From positions 1-64,000 of the forward strand of contig NZ_LBMW01000019.1 of the NCBI RefSeq assembly GCF_026168105.1: DNA of 64,000 bases, in the 5' to 3' direction. Positions 1 through 8,229 of the stretch are shown in pieces. The notes under the pieces were generated by a model, which was not told the DNA's origin, did no database searches, and saw only the letters and a program-made list of their open reading frames with translations. Each line of letters opens with the position of its first letter. Position 1 is the stretch's first letter. The position numbers and the translations under genes were made by a program. Source of the DNA: Streptomyces hygroscopicus (GTDB lineage Bacteria; Actinomycetota; Actinomycetes; Streptomycetales; Streptomycetaceae).

Positions 1-1351
1 GGACCGCACCACCGGACCACTCACCCAACACCAGCTTCTCCTCGGCCGGTTCGGTCAGCTCGACCTCACCCACCCGGATGCCGGGATTGTCAGCCATCGC
101 CCGCAGTACCCGCAGGAAACCCCGCTGGTGCGCGGCCAGTTCATCGGCGCTGTACAGCTCGCCGTTGGCGTCGAAGCCGATCCGCAGGCCCTGCCCGTCA
201 CCCCGGTCGTACACGCTGACCGACAGGTCCTCGGCCAGCCCGCCGGCGAGGTTGTGCGAGACCATCCGGTTGCCCGCGAAGCCTCGGTCGTGGCTGTACG
301 GCAGTACGTTGACCGTCGGTCCGACCAGCGGCTCGTCGGTGTGCGCCAGCCCCAGGTCGCGGCGGATGTCCTCGTAGCGGTAGCGCTGGTGGCGCAGCGC
401 GGCGCGGGCCTCCCGCAGGACCTGCCGGGTCAGCTGCTCCAGGCTCATTCCGGCCGTCACGTCGAGGCGCAGCGGCAGCAGGTTGGACAGCATGCCGGGG
501 ACGGCCTTGGCGGCGCTCTCGGCACGCGCGGTGACCGGAAGGCCGATCAGCAGGTCGCGACGGCCGGTGAGCCGGTGCAGATAGGCGGCGACCGCGGCGA
601 CGACGACGGTGGGCAGCGCCCGGCCGGTGGCCGCGGTCAGCCGGGTGTGCTCGTCCGGCGTGAGCCGGGCGGAGTGGCGGATGGTGCCGCCCCCGGTGTT
701 CCCCGCGCGGCGGGCGAGGGTGGCCGCTTCCGGCCGGTCGGCCAGCCGCTCGATCCAGTGGGCCCGGTCGAGCGCGAACTGCTCCGAGGAACGGTAGGCG
801 GCATCGTCGTCGATCAGTTCCCGCAGCGCGCCGAGGCGGCCGTCCTCGACGCCCCGGCCGGCGGCCAGCGCCGTGTACACGTCCGCGACGCGGCGAACGA
901 ACACGGCGCCGCTGTAGCCGTCCATGATGCTGTGGTGGAACCGCTGGTACCAGAAGTACCGGTCCTGGGAAACCTTGAACAGGGCCACCGCGTGCAGCGG
1001 GCCGTCGAGGAGGTCGGCGGGCCGGGCCAGTTCGTCCGACATCCAGGCGACCGCGGCCTCTTCGGGATGCGGTTCGGAACTGACGTCGAGGACGGGCACG
1101 TCGACGTGCGGCGTGGCCTCCACGATCTGCCAGGGCTGTTCGTCGTCCTCGACGAACCGCACACGCATGGCGTCGGTCTCCTGGAAGGCCCGGCGCCAGG
1201 CCGCGTCGAACAGCGCGGGATCGACGGGACCCCGGATGTCGAAGTACTCGGCGATCTGGTACTTGCGGCCGCTGTGGTCCAGCTGGTGACCGAACCACAC
1301 ACCACGCTGGGCAGCCGAGAGCGGAAGGCGGGCGTCGTGGACACCAGTCAT
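1..1351 (-). CDS. NRPS, N-terminal condensation domain (3' end outside window)
   Basis: Reading the minus strand from the ATG at 1351 gives 450 codons without a stop up to the window edge, so only the N-terminus is visible. Residues about 8-430 form a condensation domain: an LSAAQRGVWF opening, the catalytic HHSIMDG motif at residues 139-145, and a later NVLPY segment. The last residues (EKLVLGEWSG) are the usual linker into an adenylation domain, so this is a normal multidomain NRPS and not a free-standing C domain. Starting with a C domain means it accepts an acyl chain or peptidyl partner, and the type II PKS next door is the obvious donor (inference). The MbtH gene lies just upstream in the same direction. 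Which amino acid it activates cannot be read here. Confidence 0.9.
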   Translation of the reverse strand, partial: MTGVHDARLPLSAAQRGVWFGHQLDHSGRKYQIAEYFDIRGPVDPALFDAAWRRAFQETDAMRVRFVEDDEQPWQIVEATPHVDVPVLDVSSEPHPEEAAVAWMSDELARPADLLDGPLHAVALFKVSQDRYFWYQRFHHSIMDGYSGAVFVRRVADVYTALAAGRGVEDGRLGALRELIDDDAAYRSSEQFALDRAHWIERLADRPEAATLARRAGNTGGGTIRHSARLTPDEHTRLTAATGRALPTVVVAAVAAYLHRLTGRRDLLIGLPVTARAESAAKAVPGMLSNLLPLRLDVTAGMSLEQLTRQVLREARAALRHQRYRYEDIRRDLGLAHTDEPLVGPTVNVLPYSHDRGFAGNRMVSHNLAGGLAEDLSVSVYDRGDGQGLRIGFDANGELYSADELAAHQRGFLRVLRAMADNPGIRVGEVELTEPAEEKLVLGEWSGGAV

Positions 1352-1413
1352 TGTTGTTTCCCCGTGACGTAGTTCACTGAATTGCGATGGACGACGGCAG
1401 AAGAACCGTTGTG

Positions 1414-1614
1414 TCAGGCGGCTTCGCGAAGACTCTTCGGCCGCATATCGGTCCAGTGCTCGTTGACGTATTCCAACGCGGCCGCACGGCTCGCGTCGCT
1501 CAGTTCGACCTGCCAGCCCGCGGGTATCTCGGCGAAGGCGGGCCAAAGCGAATACTGGCCCTCGTCGTTCACCAGAACAGAGAACACGCCGTCCGGGTCG
1601 TCAAAAGGATTCAC
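1414..1614 (-). CDS. MbtH-like NRPS accessory protein
   Basis: This 66-residue protein has the MbtH signature: an NPFDDPDG start, then N-D-E-G-Q-Y-S-L-W-P, then P-A-G-W, and a C-terminal WTDMRPKSLRE. MbtH proteins bind NRPS adenylation domains and help them fold and work. I chose the GTG at 1614 because MbtH proteins begin right at the NPFDD motif; a GGAAGAG lies about 10 bases upstream. The open frame extends further upstream (to 1665) but adds nothing conserved. It is 62 bp upstream of, and co-directional with, the NRPS gene, which it presumably serves. One copy of the cluster's conserved regulatory element ends 83 bp upstream of this start. Confidence 0.93.
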   Translation of the reverse strand: MNPFDDPDGVFSVLVNDEGQYSLWPAFAEIPAGWQVELSDASRAAALEYVNEHWTDMRPKSLREAA

Positions 1615-1696
1615 GTTGGCTCGACTCTTCCGTTCGCTCGGCCTGTAATTGGCGCCGTACGGCACCCCGATGCTGCACAGAATTCACGGCCGTTCC

Positions 1697-1742
1697 CTGT
1701 CCCGCAAGGAGGGGGACAGCACGGGACGGAACGAGACAGCAG
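1697..1742 (-). promoter_or_regulatory. Conserved regulatory element, copy A (towards mbtH)
   Basis: Read on the minus strand, this 46-bp stretch carries TGTCTC, CGTCCC and TGTCCC spaced every 10 bp, then an inverted GGGACA. It matches copy C at 41 of 46 positions. The last half-sites form an inverted repeat CTGTCCC-N9-GGGACAG. It ends 83 bp before the mbtH start, the same spacing that copy C has to the ACP gene. Probably a binding site for a pathway-specific activator; the regulator is not identified. Confidence 0.7.
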
Positions 1743-1787
1743 TCCTCCTCCGGACACCGGCCCGTTCGCCGTTTCGCGCGTCTGAAT

Positions 1788-1820
1788 CTGTCCCGTCCTG
1801 TCCCACGCTTGCGGGACAGG
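1788..1820 (+). promoter_or_regulatory. Conserved regulatory element, copy B (towards KS-like gene)
   Basis: Plus-strand half-sites TGTCCC and TGTCCC are 10 bp apart and are followed by TTGCGGGACA, the same order as in copies A and C but one base shorter in the last spacer. CCTGTCCC and GGGACAGG form an 8-bp inverted repeat (1797-1820). It ends 96 bp upstream of the GTG start at 1916. With copy A it fills the 301-bp divergent gap between mbtH and the KS-like gene; nothing else was recognised in that gap. Confidence 0.65.
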
Positions 1821-1915
1821 CTTTCGCCGCGGAATCTGAGTCGAAGATTGCGGTCACGTACGGAATCCACGGTGGAGGACGGCGGTTGAACACCGCGACA
1901 GCAGAAGGAGTACGG

Positions 1916-3121
1916 GTGGAGGGCGTGCGCACGAACGGGCCGGTCATCACGGCATGGTCCGCGGTATCACCATTCGGAATCGGCGCCGCGCCTTTCCGGG
2001 CGGGGCTGCGGGCCGGACGACCGGCCGTGGACGCGGAGGTGCCGGGCGGTCCCGAGAATGAACGGGCGCGTCTGGTTCCGGGCTTTGACGCGCGGGAAGT
2101 GCTGGGCCGCAAGGGAACCCGCTCGATGGACCGGGTCACGGCGCTGGCGCTGACCGCGGTCGGCCGCGTGCTGGGCCCGGACGCCGGCGGCACCACCGCG
2201 GCGGACGGATCGCCACGTCCCGGCACCGGACCGTTCCCCGACGCCACCAGCGGCGGCAGCAAGCCCACCGGGCTGGTGCTCGGTACCACCACCGGCAGCC
2301 CGCAGAGCATCATGGACTTCACCCGTGACTCGATCACCGGCGAGCGGCCCTACCTCGTCGATCCGGCCCGGTTCCCCAACACCGTGATGAACTGCGCGGC
2401 CGGTCGGAGTGCCATCCGCTACGGCCTCCGGGGCCCCAACGCGACGATCGCCGGGGGCCGGTCCGCCGGACTCCTGGCGCTGAAGTACGCCCACCGGCTG
2501 CAGCGCAACGACCGGGCGGACACGGTGCTCTGCGGAGGCGCCGAAGAGTACATGCCCGTCCGCGGCTGGCTGCACCACCATTCCCGGCGAACTGGCTCGG
2601 ACGGCGCCGCGGCCGTGCCCGGCAGCGGCGGTCCGGTACTCGGCGAGGGCTGCGCGGTGCTGCGCCTCGACCCGGCGGGCACGTTGCCGGACGGCACCGG
2701 GCTGGCCGAAGTGGCGGCACTCGAATTCGGCGTCGTCACCGGGACCCTCGGCATCCGGGAGGTTCTGGCCTCCTGCCTGCGTCGCGCCCTGTCCCGCACC
2801 CCGTTCACCGCGGACAGCGTGTGGGCGGTCGCGCCCTGCCAGGCTCCGGGCGCCGCGGGCGTTGCCGAACGGGACGCGCTGGCCGAAGTGCTGGGCAGTG
2901 CAAGCCCGTTGCGCCTGGCCTGTTCGGACCTCATAGGGGACACCGCGGCCGCTGCCGCCACCTTCCAGATCGCGGCGGTGCTGGCCCTCGCCCACTCGTC
3001 GCCGGCGGCGGTGGACCGCGCGGCCCTGGTGACCTCGGTCGACCAGGACGGCACCGTCGGCTGCGCCGTCCTGCGGCTGCTGCCCGGCGCGGCGTCCCAC
3101 GGCCGGGACACCGCGGCCTGA
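1916..3121 (+). CDS. Degenerate ketosynthase-like protein (KS without catalytic Cys)
   Basis: This 401-residue protein has the thiolase/ketosynthase fold: an ITAWSAVSPFGIG N-terminus, a G-R-K-G-T-R-S-M-D-R motif, and a GEGCAVLRL segment. Where ketosynthases carry the nucleophilic Cys it reads AGGRSAGLLAL (about residues 179-189), so it cannot do normal Claisen condensation. The HGTGT and GH catalytic motifs are also missing. It is clearly a paralogue of the gene at 12352-13467. It may act as a chain-length-factor-like partner or another acyl-transfer/scaffold protein (inference). I chose GTG 1916 because AAGGAG lies 5 bases upstream; the open frame begins much earlier (1649) and would run through the regulatory elements. 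The flavoenzyme gene follows after 54 bp. Confidence 0.8.
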   Translation: MEGVRTNGPVITAWSAVSPFGIGAAPFRAGLRAGRPAVDAEVPGGPENERARLVPGFDAREVLGRKGTRSMDRVTALALTAVGRVLGPDAGGTTAADGSPRPGTGPFPDATSGGSKPTGLVLGTTTGSPQSIMDFTRDSITGERPYLVDPARFPNTVMNCAAGRSAIRYGLRGPNATIAGGRSAGLLALKYAHRLQRNDRADTVLCGGAEEYMPVRGWLHHHSRRTGSDGAAAVPGSGGPVLGEGCAVLRLDPAGTLPDGTGLAEVAALEFGVVTGTLGIREVLASCLRRALSRTPFTADSVWAVAPCQAPGAAGVAERDALAEVLGSASPLRLACSDLIGDTAAAAATFQIAAVLALAHSSPAAVDRAALVTSVDQDGTVGCAVLRLLPGAASHGRDTAA

Positions 3122-3175
3122 CCCTGCCTCATCGGGCACGACACCCCCGGACCGACCACGCGAGACGGACTTCCT

Positions 3176-4915
3176 GTGACCGACAAAACTCCTGGCTGGG
3201 ACGCCATCGTCGTGGGCGGCGGCCTCGGCGGCCTCACCTGCGCCGCCTACCTGGCCGTGACCGGCCACCGCGTCCTGGTCCTGGAACAGCACGACTGGGC
3301 CGGCGGCAACAGCCATGTCTTCCGGCGCCGCCGCGCCTACGAGTTCGACGTGGGCGTGCACTACGTCGGTGACTGCGGTCCGGACGGCATCGTGCCCTCG
3401 ATCCTGCGCGGACTCGGAGCCAGGGACCGAGTGACGTTCCGCCAGCTCGATCCGGACCGCTTCGACCGGATCGAGCTGCCCGGTCTGAGTGTCGATGTCC
3501 CCTCGGACTGGACCGCGTACCGTGAACGGCTGCGGCACGCCCTGCCCGCGGACCACGCGGGCCTGGACACCTTCCTGAGCATCTGCCGTGCCGTGGCGGC
3601 GGAGCAGCGCGGGTCCCTGCTGGCGCCGGCCGACCTGCCGGTCGCCGAGCGGCTGGCGAGCGCGCCGACGGTCCAGCAGTGGGGGGCGCGCACCCTCGGG
3701 GACCTGTTCGAGCACTGCGCGCTGTCGACGGTCGCCCGCACCGTACTGGCGGCGCAGTCGCCCAACTACGGGCTGGGGCCGGGGCAGGCCACGGTGTGGA
3801 CGCACGCCACGATCATCGACCACTATCTGCGCGGCGCGTACTACCCGGTCGGTGGCGGCCAAATGCTGGCCGCCACGCTGACCGAGGTGATCGAGGCGCA
3901 CGGCGGCGAACTGCGCACCCGAAGCAGAGTCGCCCGCATCGAGGTCGACGGCCGCGCCGTCACGGGCGTCACCCTCACCGACGGCGCCCGTCTGGCCGCC
4001 CCCCTGGTGATTTCCAACGCCGACTACCGACGGACCGTGCTGGACCTGGTGGGCCCCGAGCACTTCAGCAAGGTCATTGTCAGGAACACCCGTGAGGCCG
4101 CCGTCTCGCTGCCGTTCGCCACGCTGTACGTGGCGCTGGACAGGGAGCTGCCCGAGCGGCCCGAGGCCAATCTGTGGTGGTACGGAGTGCGCGACATCGA
4201 GGCGCTGTACCGGGACCTGGAACAGGGCCGCCGGCCCCGGGAAGTGCGGTCCCTGTTCGTCTCGTTCAGCTCGCCGAGGGATCCGGACGCATCCCACGCC
4301 TGCCCGCCCGGGCATGCCAACTTCCAGCTGATGACGCTGTGTCCGCCCGGTTATGAGCACTGGGGCGTGACCCGGGGGCCCGCCGACGGCGGACGCTACC
4401 GGCGTGAGCCCGGCTATCTCGCGGAGAAGGCGCGGTTCACCGAGGCACTTCTACGGGCCGGGGAGCAGGCGCTCGGGCCGTTCCGGGACCACATCACGCA
4501 TCTCGAACTGGCCACCCCGCTCTCCCAGGAGCGCTACACGCTGTCCACCGGCGGCACGCCGTACGGCCTGGCCCGCTGGGGCCGGACCGGGGCGCGGCCC
4601 GGCACCGCGACGGGTGTGGCGGGACTGCACGTCGTCGGCCAGAGCACCCGTTACGGCAGCGGTGTCGCCGGGGTCATGGTCGGCGGAGTGATGTGCGCGG
4701 CGCGGATCACGGGGCGGGCACTGATGGCCGAGGTGTACCACGGCGCCGTTCTCGGCGACCGGGCGCTGCTGCCGGAACGGGGGGCCGGCTGGGACCCGCT
4801 GGCCGTCTCCCGTGGCGCCGCCCGGGCCGCCGCCCGCGGCCTGGCCCGGCTGGGCCGGCCGCGGAGGGCGGGGCCGGAAGCCGCCACGGAGGACGGCGTC
4901 CCGGTCAGCGCTTGA
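3176..4915 (+). CDS. Phytoene-desaturase/RetSat-like FAD oxidoreductase
   Basis: A 579-residue flavoprotein with an N-terminal dinucleotide fold (VVGGGLGGLTCAAYLA, residues about 11-26, then LEQHDWAGGN) and a C-terminal FAD motif (GLHVVGQSTRYGSGVAG). The overall layout is that of the CrtI / carotene isomerase / retinol-saturase superfamily, which isomerises or (de)saturates polyene chains. In polyene or cinnamoyl-type type II PKS clusters, such an enzyme could oxidise a cyclised polyene to an aromatic ring, or adjust a double bond (inference). The GTG start is weakly supported. The 3' end overlaps the converging O-methyltransferase gene by 11 bases. The last 60 residues are Ala/Arg-rich and probably disordered. 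Confidence 0.88.
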   Translation: MTDKTPGWDAIVVGGGLGGLTCAAYLAVTGHRVLVLEQHDWAGGNSHVFRRRRAYEFDVGVHYVGDCGPDGIVPSILRGLGARDRVTFRQLDPDRFDRIELPGLSVDVPSDWTAYRERLRHALPADHAGLDTFLSICRAVAAEQRGSLLAPADLPVAERLASAPTVQQWGARTLGDLFEHCALSTVARTVLAAQSPNYGLGPGQATVWTHATIIDHYLRGAYYPVGGGQMLAATLTEVIEAHGGELRTRSRVARIEVDGRAVTGVTLTDGARLAAPLVISNADYRRTVLDLVGPEHFSKVIVRNTREAAVSLPFATLYVALDRELPERPEANLWWYGVRDIEALYRDLEQGRRPREVRSLFVSFSSPRDPDASHACPPGHANFQLMTLCPPGYEHWGVTRGPADGGRYRREPGYLAEKARFTEALLRAGEQALGPFRDHITHLELATPLSQERYTLSTGGTPYGLARWGRTGARPGTATGVAGLHVVGQSTRYGSGVAGVMVGGVMCAARITGRALMAEVYHGAVLGDRALLPERGAGWDPLAVSRGAARAAARGLARLGRPRRAGPEAATEDGVPVSA

Positions 4916-5567
4916 CGGCCAAGGTCAGCCCGTCGGCGTAGGGGAGCATGCTGATGTGCACCCGGTCGTCCGCGTAGACCTTGGAGTTGAACGCCCGCAG
5001 GGCCCGGGTGTCCTCGTCCTGCACGGAGTCGTCGACCACGTTCCCGGACCACAGCACATTGTCCGCGACGAGCAGACCCCCGGGCCGCAGCAGCGTCAGC
5101 GCGTGCTCGTAGTACTGCTCGTAGCCGGGCTTGTCGGCGTCGAGGAAGGCGAAGTCGTAGGACCCGGCCGCGCCTTCCTCGGCGACCAGCGTGGCGAGGG
5201 TCGCACGGGCGTCGCCGATCCTGAGGTCCACCTTGCCGGCGACCCCGGCCCGCTCGCAGTGGTCGAGCGCGACCTTGGCCCACTCGTCGCTGATGTCGCA
5301 GGCAGTCACAACACCGTCGGCAGGCAGCGCCAACGCCGTGCTGAGCAGGCTGTAGCCGGTGAAGACGCCGACCTCGAGCGTCCTCCTTGCGCCCACCGCG
5401 CGCAGCAGCAGCCGCATGAACTGCCCCTGTTCCGGCGAGATCTGCATATTGCGCTCGGGCATCGCTCCGGTGAACTCCCGCAGTTCACGCAGCACTTCCG
5501 GCTCGCGCAAGGAGTGGTCGGCGACGTAGTTCTGCACGGACTCGGTCACATCGAGCTGTATCCGCAT
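4905..5567 (-). CDS. Class I SAM-dependent O-methyltransferase (caffeoyl-CoA type)
   Basis: A 220-residue protein with the small cation-dependent O-methyltransferase layout: LEVGVFTGYSLLSTALAL (SAM motif I, about residues 65-82), acidic ACDISDE, FLDADKP (metal/SAM motif), and LLVADNVLWSG. This family methylates catechol-like hydroxyls on CoA-, carrier- or free substrates. The start ATG at 5567 has GAGGTG upstream. It lies 62 bp downstream of the aromatic amino acid hydroxylase in the same direction, so the pair could hydroxylate and then methylate an aromatic precursor (inference). It converges with the flavoenzyme gene with an 11-nt overlap. Confidence 0.92.
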   Translation of the reverse strand: MRIQLDVTESVQNYVADHSLREPEVLRELREFTGAMPERNMQISPEQGQFMRLLLRAVGARRTLEVGVFTGYSLLSTALALPADGVVTACDISDEWAKVALDHCERAGVAGKVDLRIGDARATLATLVAEEGAAGSYDFAFLDADKPGYEQYYEHALTLLRPGGLLVADNVLWSGNVVDDSVQDEDTRALRAFNSKVYADDRVHISMLPYADGLTLAVKR

Positions 5568-5629
5568 GGTTGTGCACCTCGCTGTTGTCGGTTGACGCGG
5601 CGTGCGGGCGGCACGCCGTCGGGAGTGGG

Positions 5630-6442
5630 CTACTTCACGTTGTCCAGGAACTGCCGTACGTCGTTGGACAGCCGGGTGACCGAGTCCGCGACGAAGAGCA
5701 GCGGCTGGCACTCCTTGTCGCTGTAGTCCTGGCGGATCACGTCCGCCACGTCGAAGTCCCTCAGCTCGACGTGGCGGAAGGACTCCAGCTCGGCGACGGA
5801 GGACAGGATGGCCGCGCCGTAAGCGCGCAGCTCGCCCTGCTCCCGTATCACCCCGGTCTCGATCGTGAACCAGAAGACGCGGCACACGGCATCCAGGGCC
5901 TCCTTCGTGCGGGCTCGCCGGGCCGCCCGGCCGAAGGCCCGGTACAGGTCGGCGAAGACCGGGTCGGCCAGCATGACCGCATGCCCGACGAGTTCATGGA
6001 TGACGTCCGGCTCGGGCGAGTGGAACGGCGCCCTGGGAGAGCGCAGATACTGCGTCGCGAAGAAGCCGTTGTCCTCGAACTCGCCGTAGAACTTGCGGGC
6101 CGCCACAACCCCTTCGGCCGGGTACAGCCGGAATCCGCAGGTCTCGGTCAGTACTTCGGAGACCTCGTCCAGCTGGGGAACACGGTCGGTCGGCAGCACG
6201 ATGCGTGCGGCCGCCCGCAGGTAGTTTGAGCAGGCCAGATCCCGGTGCAGGGCGGACAGTTTGGACGTCACGGTCTCCCACAGGGCGTGTTCGTCCGGGG
6301 TGTACGAGATGCGCGGCAGCGGATCGCCCTTCTGCCATTCGGCGGCAATTCGCTTGCGCAGTGCGGTTCTGGCCTCGTAATCGTCGTCCGCGGAGGTCGA
6401 TTCCACGCCGGTGGCGATTGCCGAAAGTGCCTCGCTGTTCAA
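5630..6442 (-). CDS. Pterin-dependent aromatic amino acid hydroxylase (Phe hydroxylase type)
   Basis: This 270-residue protein is the catalytic domain of a biopterin-dependent, non-haem iron aromatic amino acid hydroxylase, with no regulatory domain, as in bacterial phenylalanine 4-hydroxylase. The iron ligands are readable: VIHELVGH gives His149 and His154, and WFTIETGV gives Glu195. The family converts Phe to p-Tyr; some antibiotic-cluster members make m-Tyr, so the position of hydroxylation is open. Its place between an O-methyltransferase gene and the PKS operon suggests it makes a tyrosine-type building block for the NRPS. The start is TTG at 6442, with AGGGGGA five bases upstream. Confidence 0.9.
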   Translation of the reverse strand: MNSEALSAIATGVESTSADDDYEARTALRKRIAAEWQKGDPLPRISYTPDEHALWETVTSKLSALHRDLACSNYLRAAARIVLPTDRVPQLDEVSEVLTETCGFRLYPAEGVVAARKFYGEFEDNGFFATQYLRSPRAPFHSPEPDVIHELVGHAVMLADPVFADLYRAFGRAARRARTKEALDAVCRVFWFTIETGVIREQGELRAYGAAILSSVAELESFRHVELRDFDVADVIRQDYSDKECQPLLFVADSVTRLSNDVRQFLDNVK

Positions 6443-6515
6443 GGATTCCCCCTGGGAACGATTGGCTGAGCGGCACCGATTCTAAAGAGCGGTTACCGTC
6501 GAGCGCCCCACTATT

Positions 6516-6560
6516 CTGCTGTCTCGTTCTGTCCCATGCCGTCCCCCGCCTTGCGGGACA
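6516..6560 (+). promoter_or_regulatory. Conserved regulatory element, copy C (towards PKS operon)
   Basis: Plus-strand half-sites TGTCTC, TGTCCC and CGTCCC recur every 10 bp, followed by an inverted TTGCGGGACA. It is the same 46-bp block as copy A (41/46 identical, opposite genomic orientation). It ends 85 bp before the ACP start and lies 74 bp upstream of the divergent hydroxylase gene. Half-sites in phase suggest a regulator binding as a head-to-tail oligomer, as SARP proteins do, although SARP repeats usually have an 11-bp period. Confidence 0.7.
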
Positions 6561-6644
6561 CACGGGACGCAACCAACAGTGGTGTCAACAACAACGCCCC
6601 TGTAACCGCAGGGGCGTCTACGATTCAGCACGGATGGGAAACCA

Positions 6645-6902
6645 ATGGTGTCGACGACCACCGATGAGCGCTACGCCAAGGTCCGGGAAATAATCTGCGA
6701 CGTCCTCGAAATCGAGGAGGACGAGATCGAACCGGAGGCTCTCTTCGTCGAGAACTACGGCGCCGACTCGCTGCAGGCAATCGAGATCCTGTCCTCCCTC
6801 GAGAAGAGTTTCGGTATTGTCATCGACCAGTCCGAGCTCGCCCGCATGGTGAACCTGGAGGCCGTCAACGACGTGGTGACCGAAGCCTTCGAGAAGAAGT
6901 AA
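6645..6902 (+). CDS. Acyl carrier protein 1
   Basis: An 85-residue acidic carrier protein. The phosphopantetheine attachment Ser is in YGADSLQAIE (about residue 44). The surrounding helices (RYAKVREIICDVLEIEEDEI and QSELARMVNLEAV) are typical ACP. It is the first gene of the rightward PKS operon and lies directly before the ketosynthase, the usual place for the carrier that holds the growing chain. A second ACP lies at 15058, so the two may have separate duties (chain growth versus starter loading or hand-off). The ATG at 6645 has only a modest GGGA upstream. Confidence 0.94.
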   Translation: MVSTTTDERYAKVREIICDVLEIEEDEIEPEALFVENYGADSLQAIEILSSLEKSFGIVIDQSELARMVNLEAVNDVVTEAFEKK

Positions 6903-6939
6903 CGGCTGCTCGATATCCAACCACTCAAAACGGGGCCTG

Positions 6940-8229
6940 ATGGTGTCAACTTTCGCTGGAAAACTGCCGAGGGACGCGGCCCGACGCGTCGTGCTGACCG
7001 GGTTCGGCGTGGTGTCGAGCATCGGGACCGGGGTGGAGGAGTTCACGGCGGGGCTGCGGGCCGGGCGCAGCGGTGCCAAACCCATCACCGCCTTCGAGAC
7101 CGAGGGGTTCGAGCACTCCATCGGCTGCGGGGTCACCGACTTCGCACCGGAGCAGTGGATCAAGGACCTCCCTCTGGACTCGCTCGGTCCCGCCACCCGG
7201 TTCGCGGTCTCGGCGGCCCGCATGGCCGTCGAGGATGCCGGACTGGACCCGGCGGTGCTGCGACGGCAACGCGGCATGGTCTCCATCGGCACCACCGACG
7301 GCGAGTCGCACGACCTGGACCAGCTCGTCGCGACCGAACTCGCCGACGGCCCCGAGGCCATGGACCCGCGGGTCGCGGCGCGCATCCCGGCGGGGCGGCT
7401 GTCCGCCGCGATCGCCCAGGAGCTGGGCCTGACCGACGTCGAGGCCGTCACCATCCCGACCGCCTGCGCGGCCGGCAACTATGCGATCGGCTACGGCTAC
7501 GACGCGGTGCGCTCCGGCGATGTGGACTTCGCCCTGTGCGGCGGCGCGGACGCGATGTGCCGCAAGACCTTCGCCGGCTTCTACCGGCTGGGCACCATCG
7601 CGCCCGACTGCTGCCGCCCGTTCGACGTGGACCGCAAGGGCATCCTCACCGGCGAGGGCGCGGGCGTACTCGTCCTGGAAAGCCTCCAGTCCGCGCTTCG
7701 GCGCGGCGCCCGCATCTATGCCGAAGTGCTCGGCTACGGCCTCAACTGCGACGCGTACCACCAGGTCGCGCCCGACCAGGACGGCGTGGCCCGCGCGATG
7801 TCCCTGGCCCTGCAGGACGCCGGGGTCGAGCCCGGCGAGGTCGATCTGATCTCCGCGCACGGCACCGGAACCAAGGCCAACGACGTGACCGAGACCAGGG
7901 CCATCCGGGACGTCTTCGGCGCGGAGCCGCCGCGCACGGTCTCCATCAAGTCGATGCTGGGGCACAGCATGGGCGCCGCGAGCGCGCTGGCCGCCATCGC
8001 CTGCTCACTCGCAATCGTGCACCGCTTCATCCCGCCGACGATCAATCACACCCGCACCGACCCCGACTGCGCCGTCGACTGCGTACCCAACGAGGCGGTC
8101 GAGGCGGACCTGAGGGTCGTCCAGAACAACGGCCTGGCCTTCGGAGGCAACAACGCGGTGGTCGTCCTGGGACGTTACGACGGCAATGCACAGGCGGAGG
8201 ACGCGACGGCGGCCGGAGTGATGGCGTGA
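6940..8229 (+). CDS. Ketosynthase (KS alpha), catalytically complete
   Basis: A 429-residue FabF-type ketosynthase. It starts with RRVVLTGFGVVSSIG and carries the full catalytic set: Cys176 in TACAAG, the first His in HGTGTKAND, and Lys plus the second His in KSMLGHSMGAASA. It performs the decarboxylative condensation that extends the ACP-bound polyketide. It is followed, with a 4-nt GTGA overlap, by a second ketosynthase in the place where a chain-length factor normally sits. The C-terminal GLAFGGNNAVVVLGRY is typical for the family. Chain length cannot be read from sequence alone. Confidence 0.95.
   Translation: MVSTFAGKLPRDAARRVVLTGFGVVSSIGTGVEEFTAGLRAGRSGAKPITAFETEGFEHSIGCGVTDFAPEQWIKDLPLDSLGPATRFAVSAARMAVEDAGLDPAVLRRQRGMVSIGTTDGESHDLDQLVATELADGPEAMDPRVAARIPAGRLSAAIAQELGLTDVEAVTIPTACAAGNYAIGYGYDAVRSGDVDFALCGGADAMCRKTFAGFYRLGTIAPDCCRPFDVDRKGILTGEGAGVLVLESLQSALRRGARIYAEVLGYGLNCDAYHQVAPDQDGVARAMSLALQDAGVEPGEVDLISAHGTGTKANDVTETRAIRDVFGAEPPRTVSIKSMLGHSMGAASALAAIACSLAIVHRFIPPTINHTRTDPDCAVDCVPNEAVEADLRVVQNNGLAFGGNNAVVVLGRYDGNAQAEDATAAGVMA

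Noticed and set aside
128..1372. Plus-strand open frame of 414 codons at the left edge
   Set aside because: Antisense to the condensation domain, whose HHxxxDG motif and layout are clear on the minus strand.
1967..4360. Minus-strand open frame of 797 codons over the KS-like gene and flavoenzyme
   Set aside because: No recognisable motifs, Arg/Gly/Ala-rich composition; the plus-strand frames have clear enzyme motifs.
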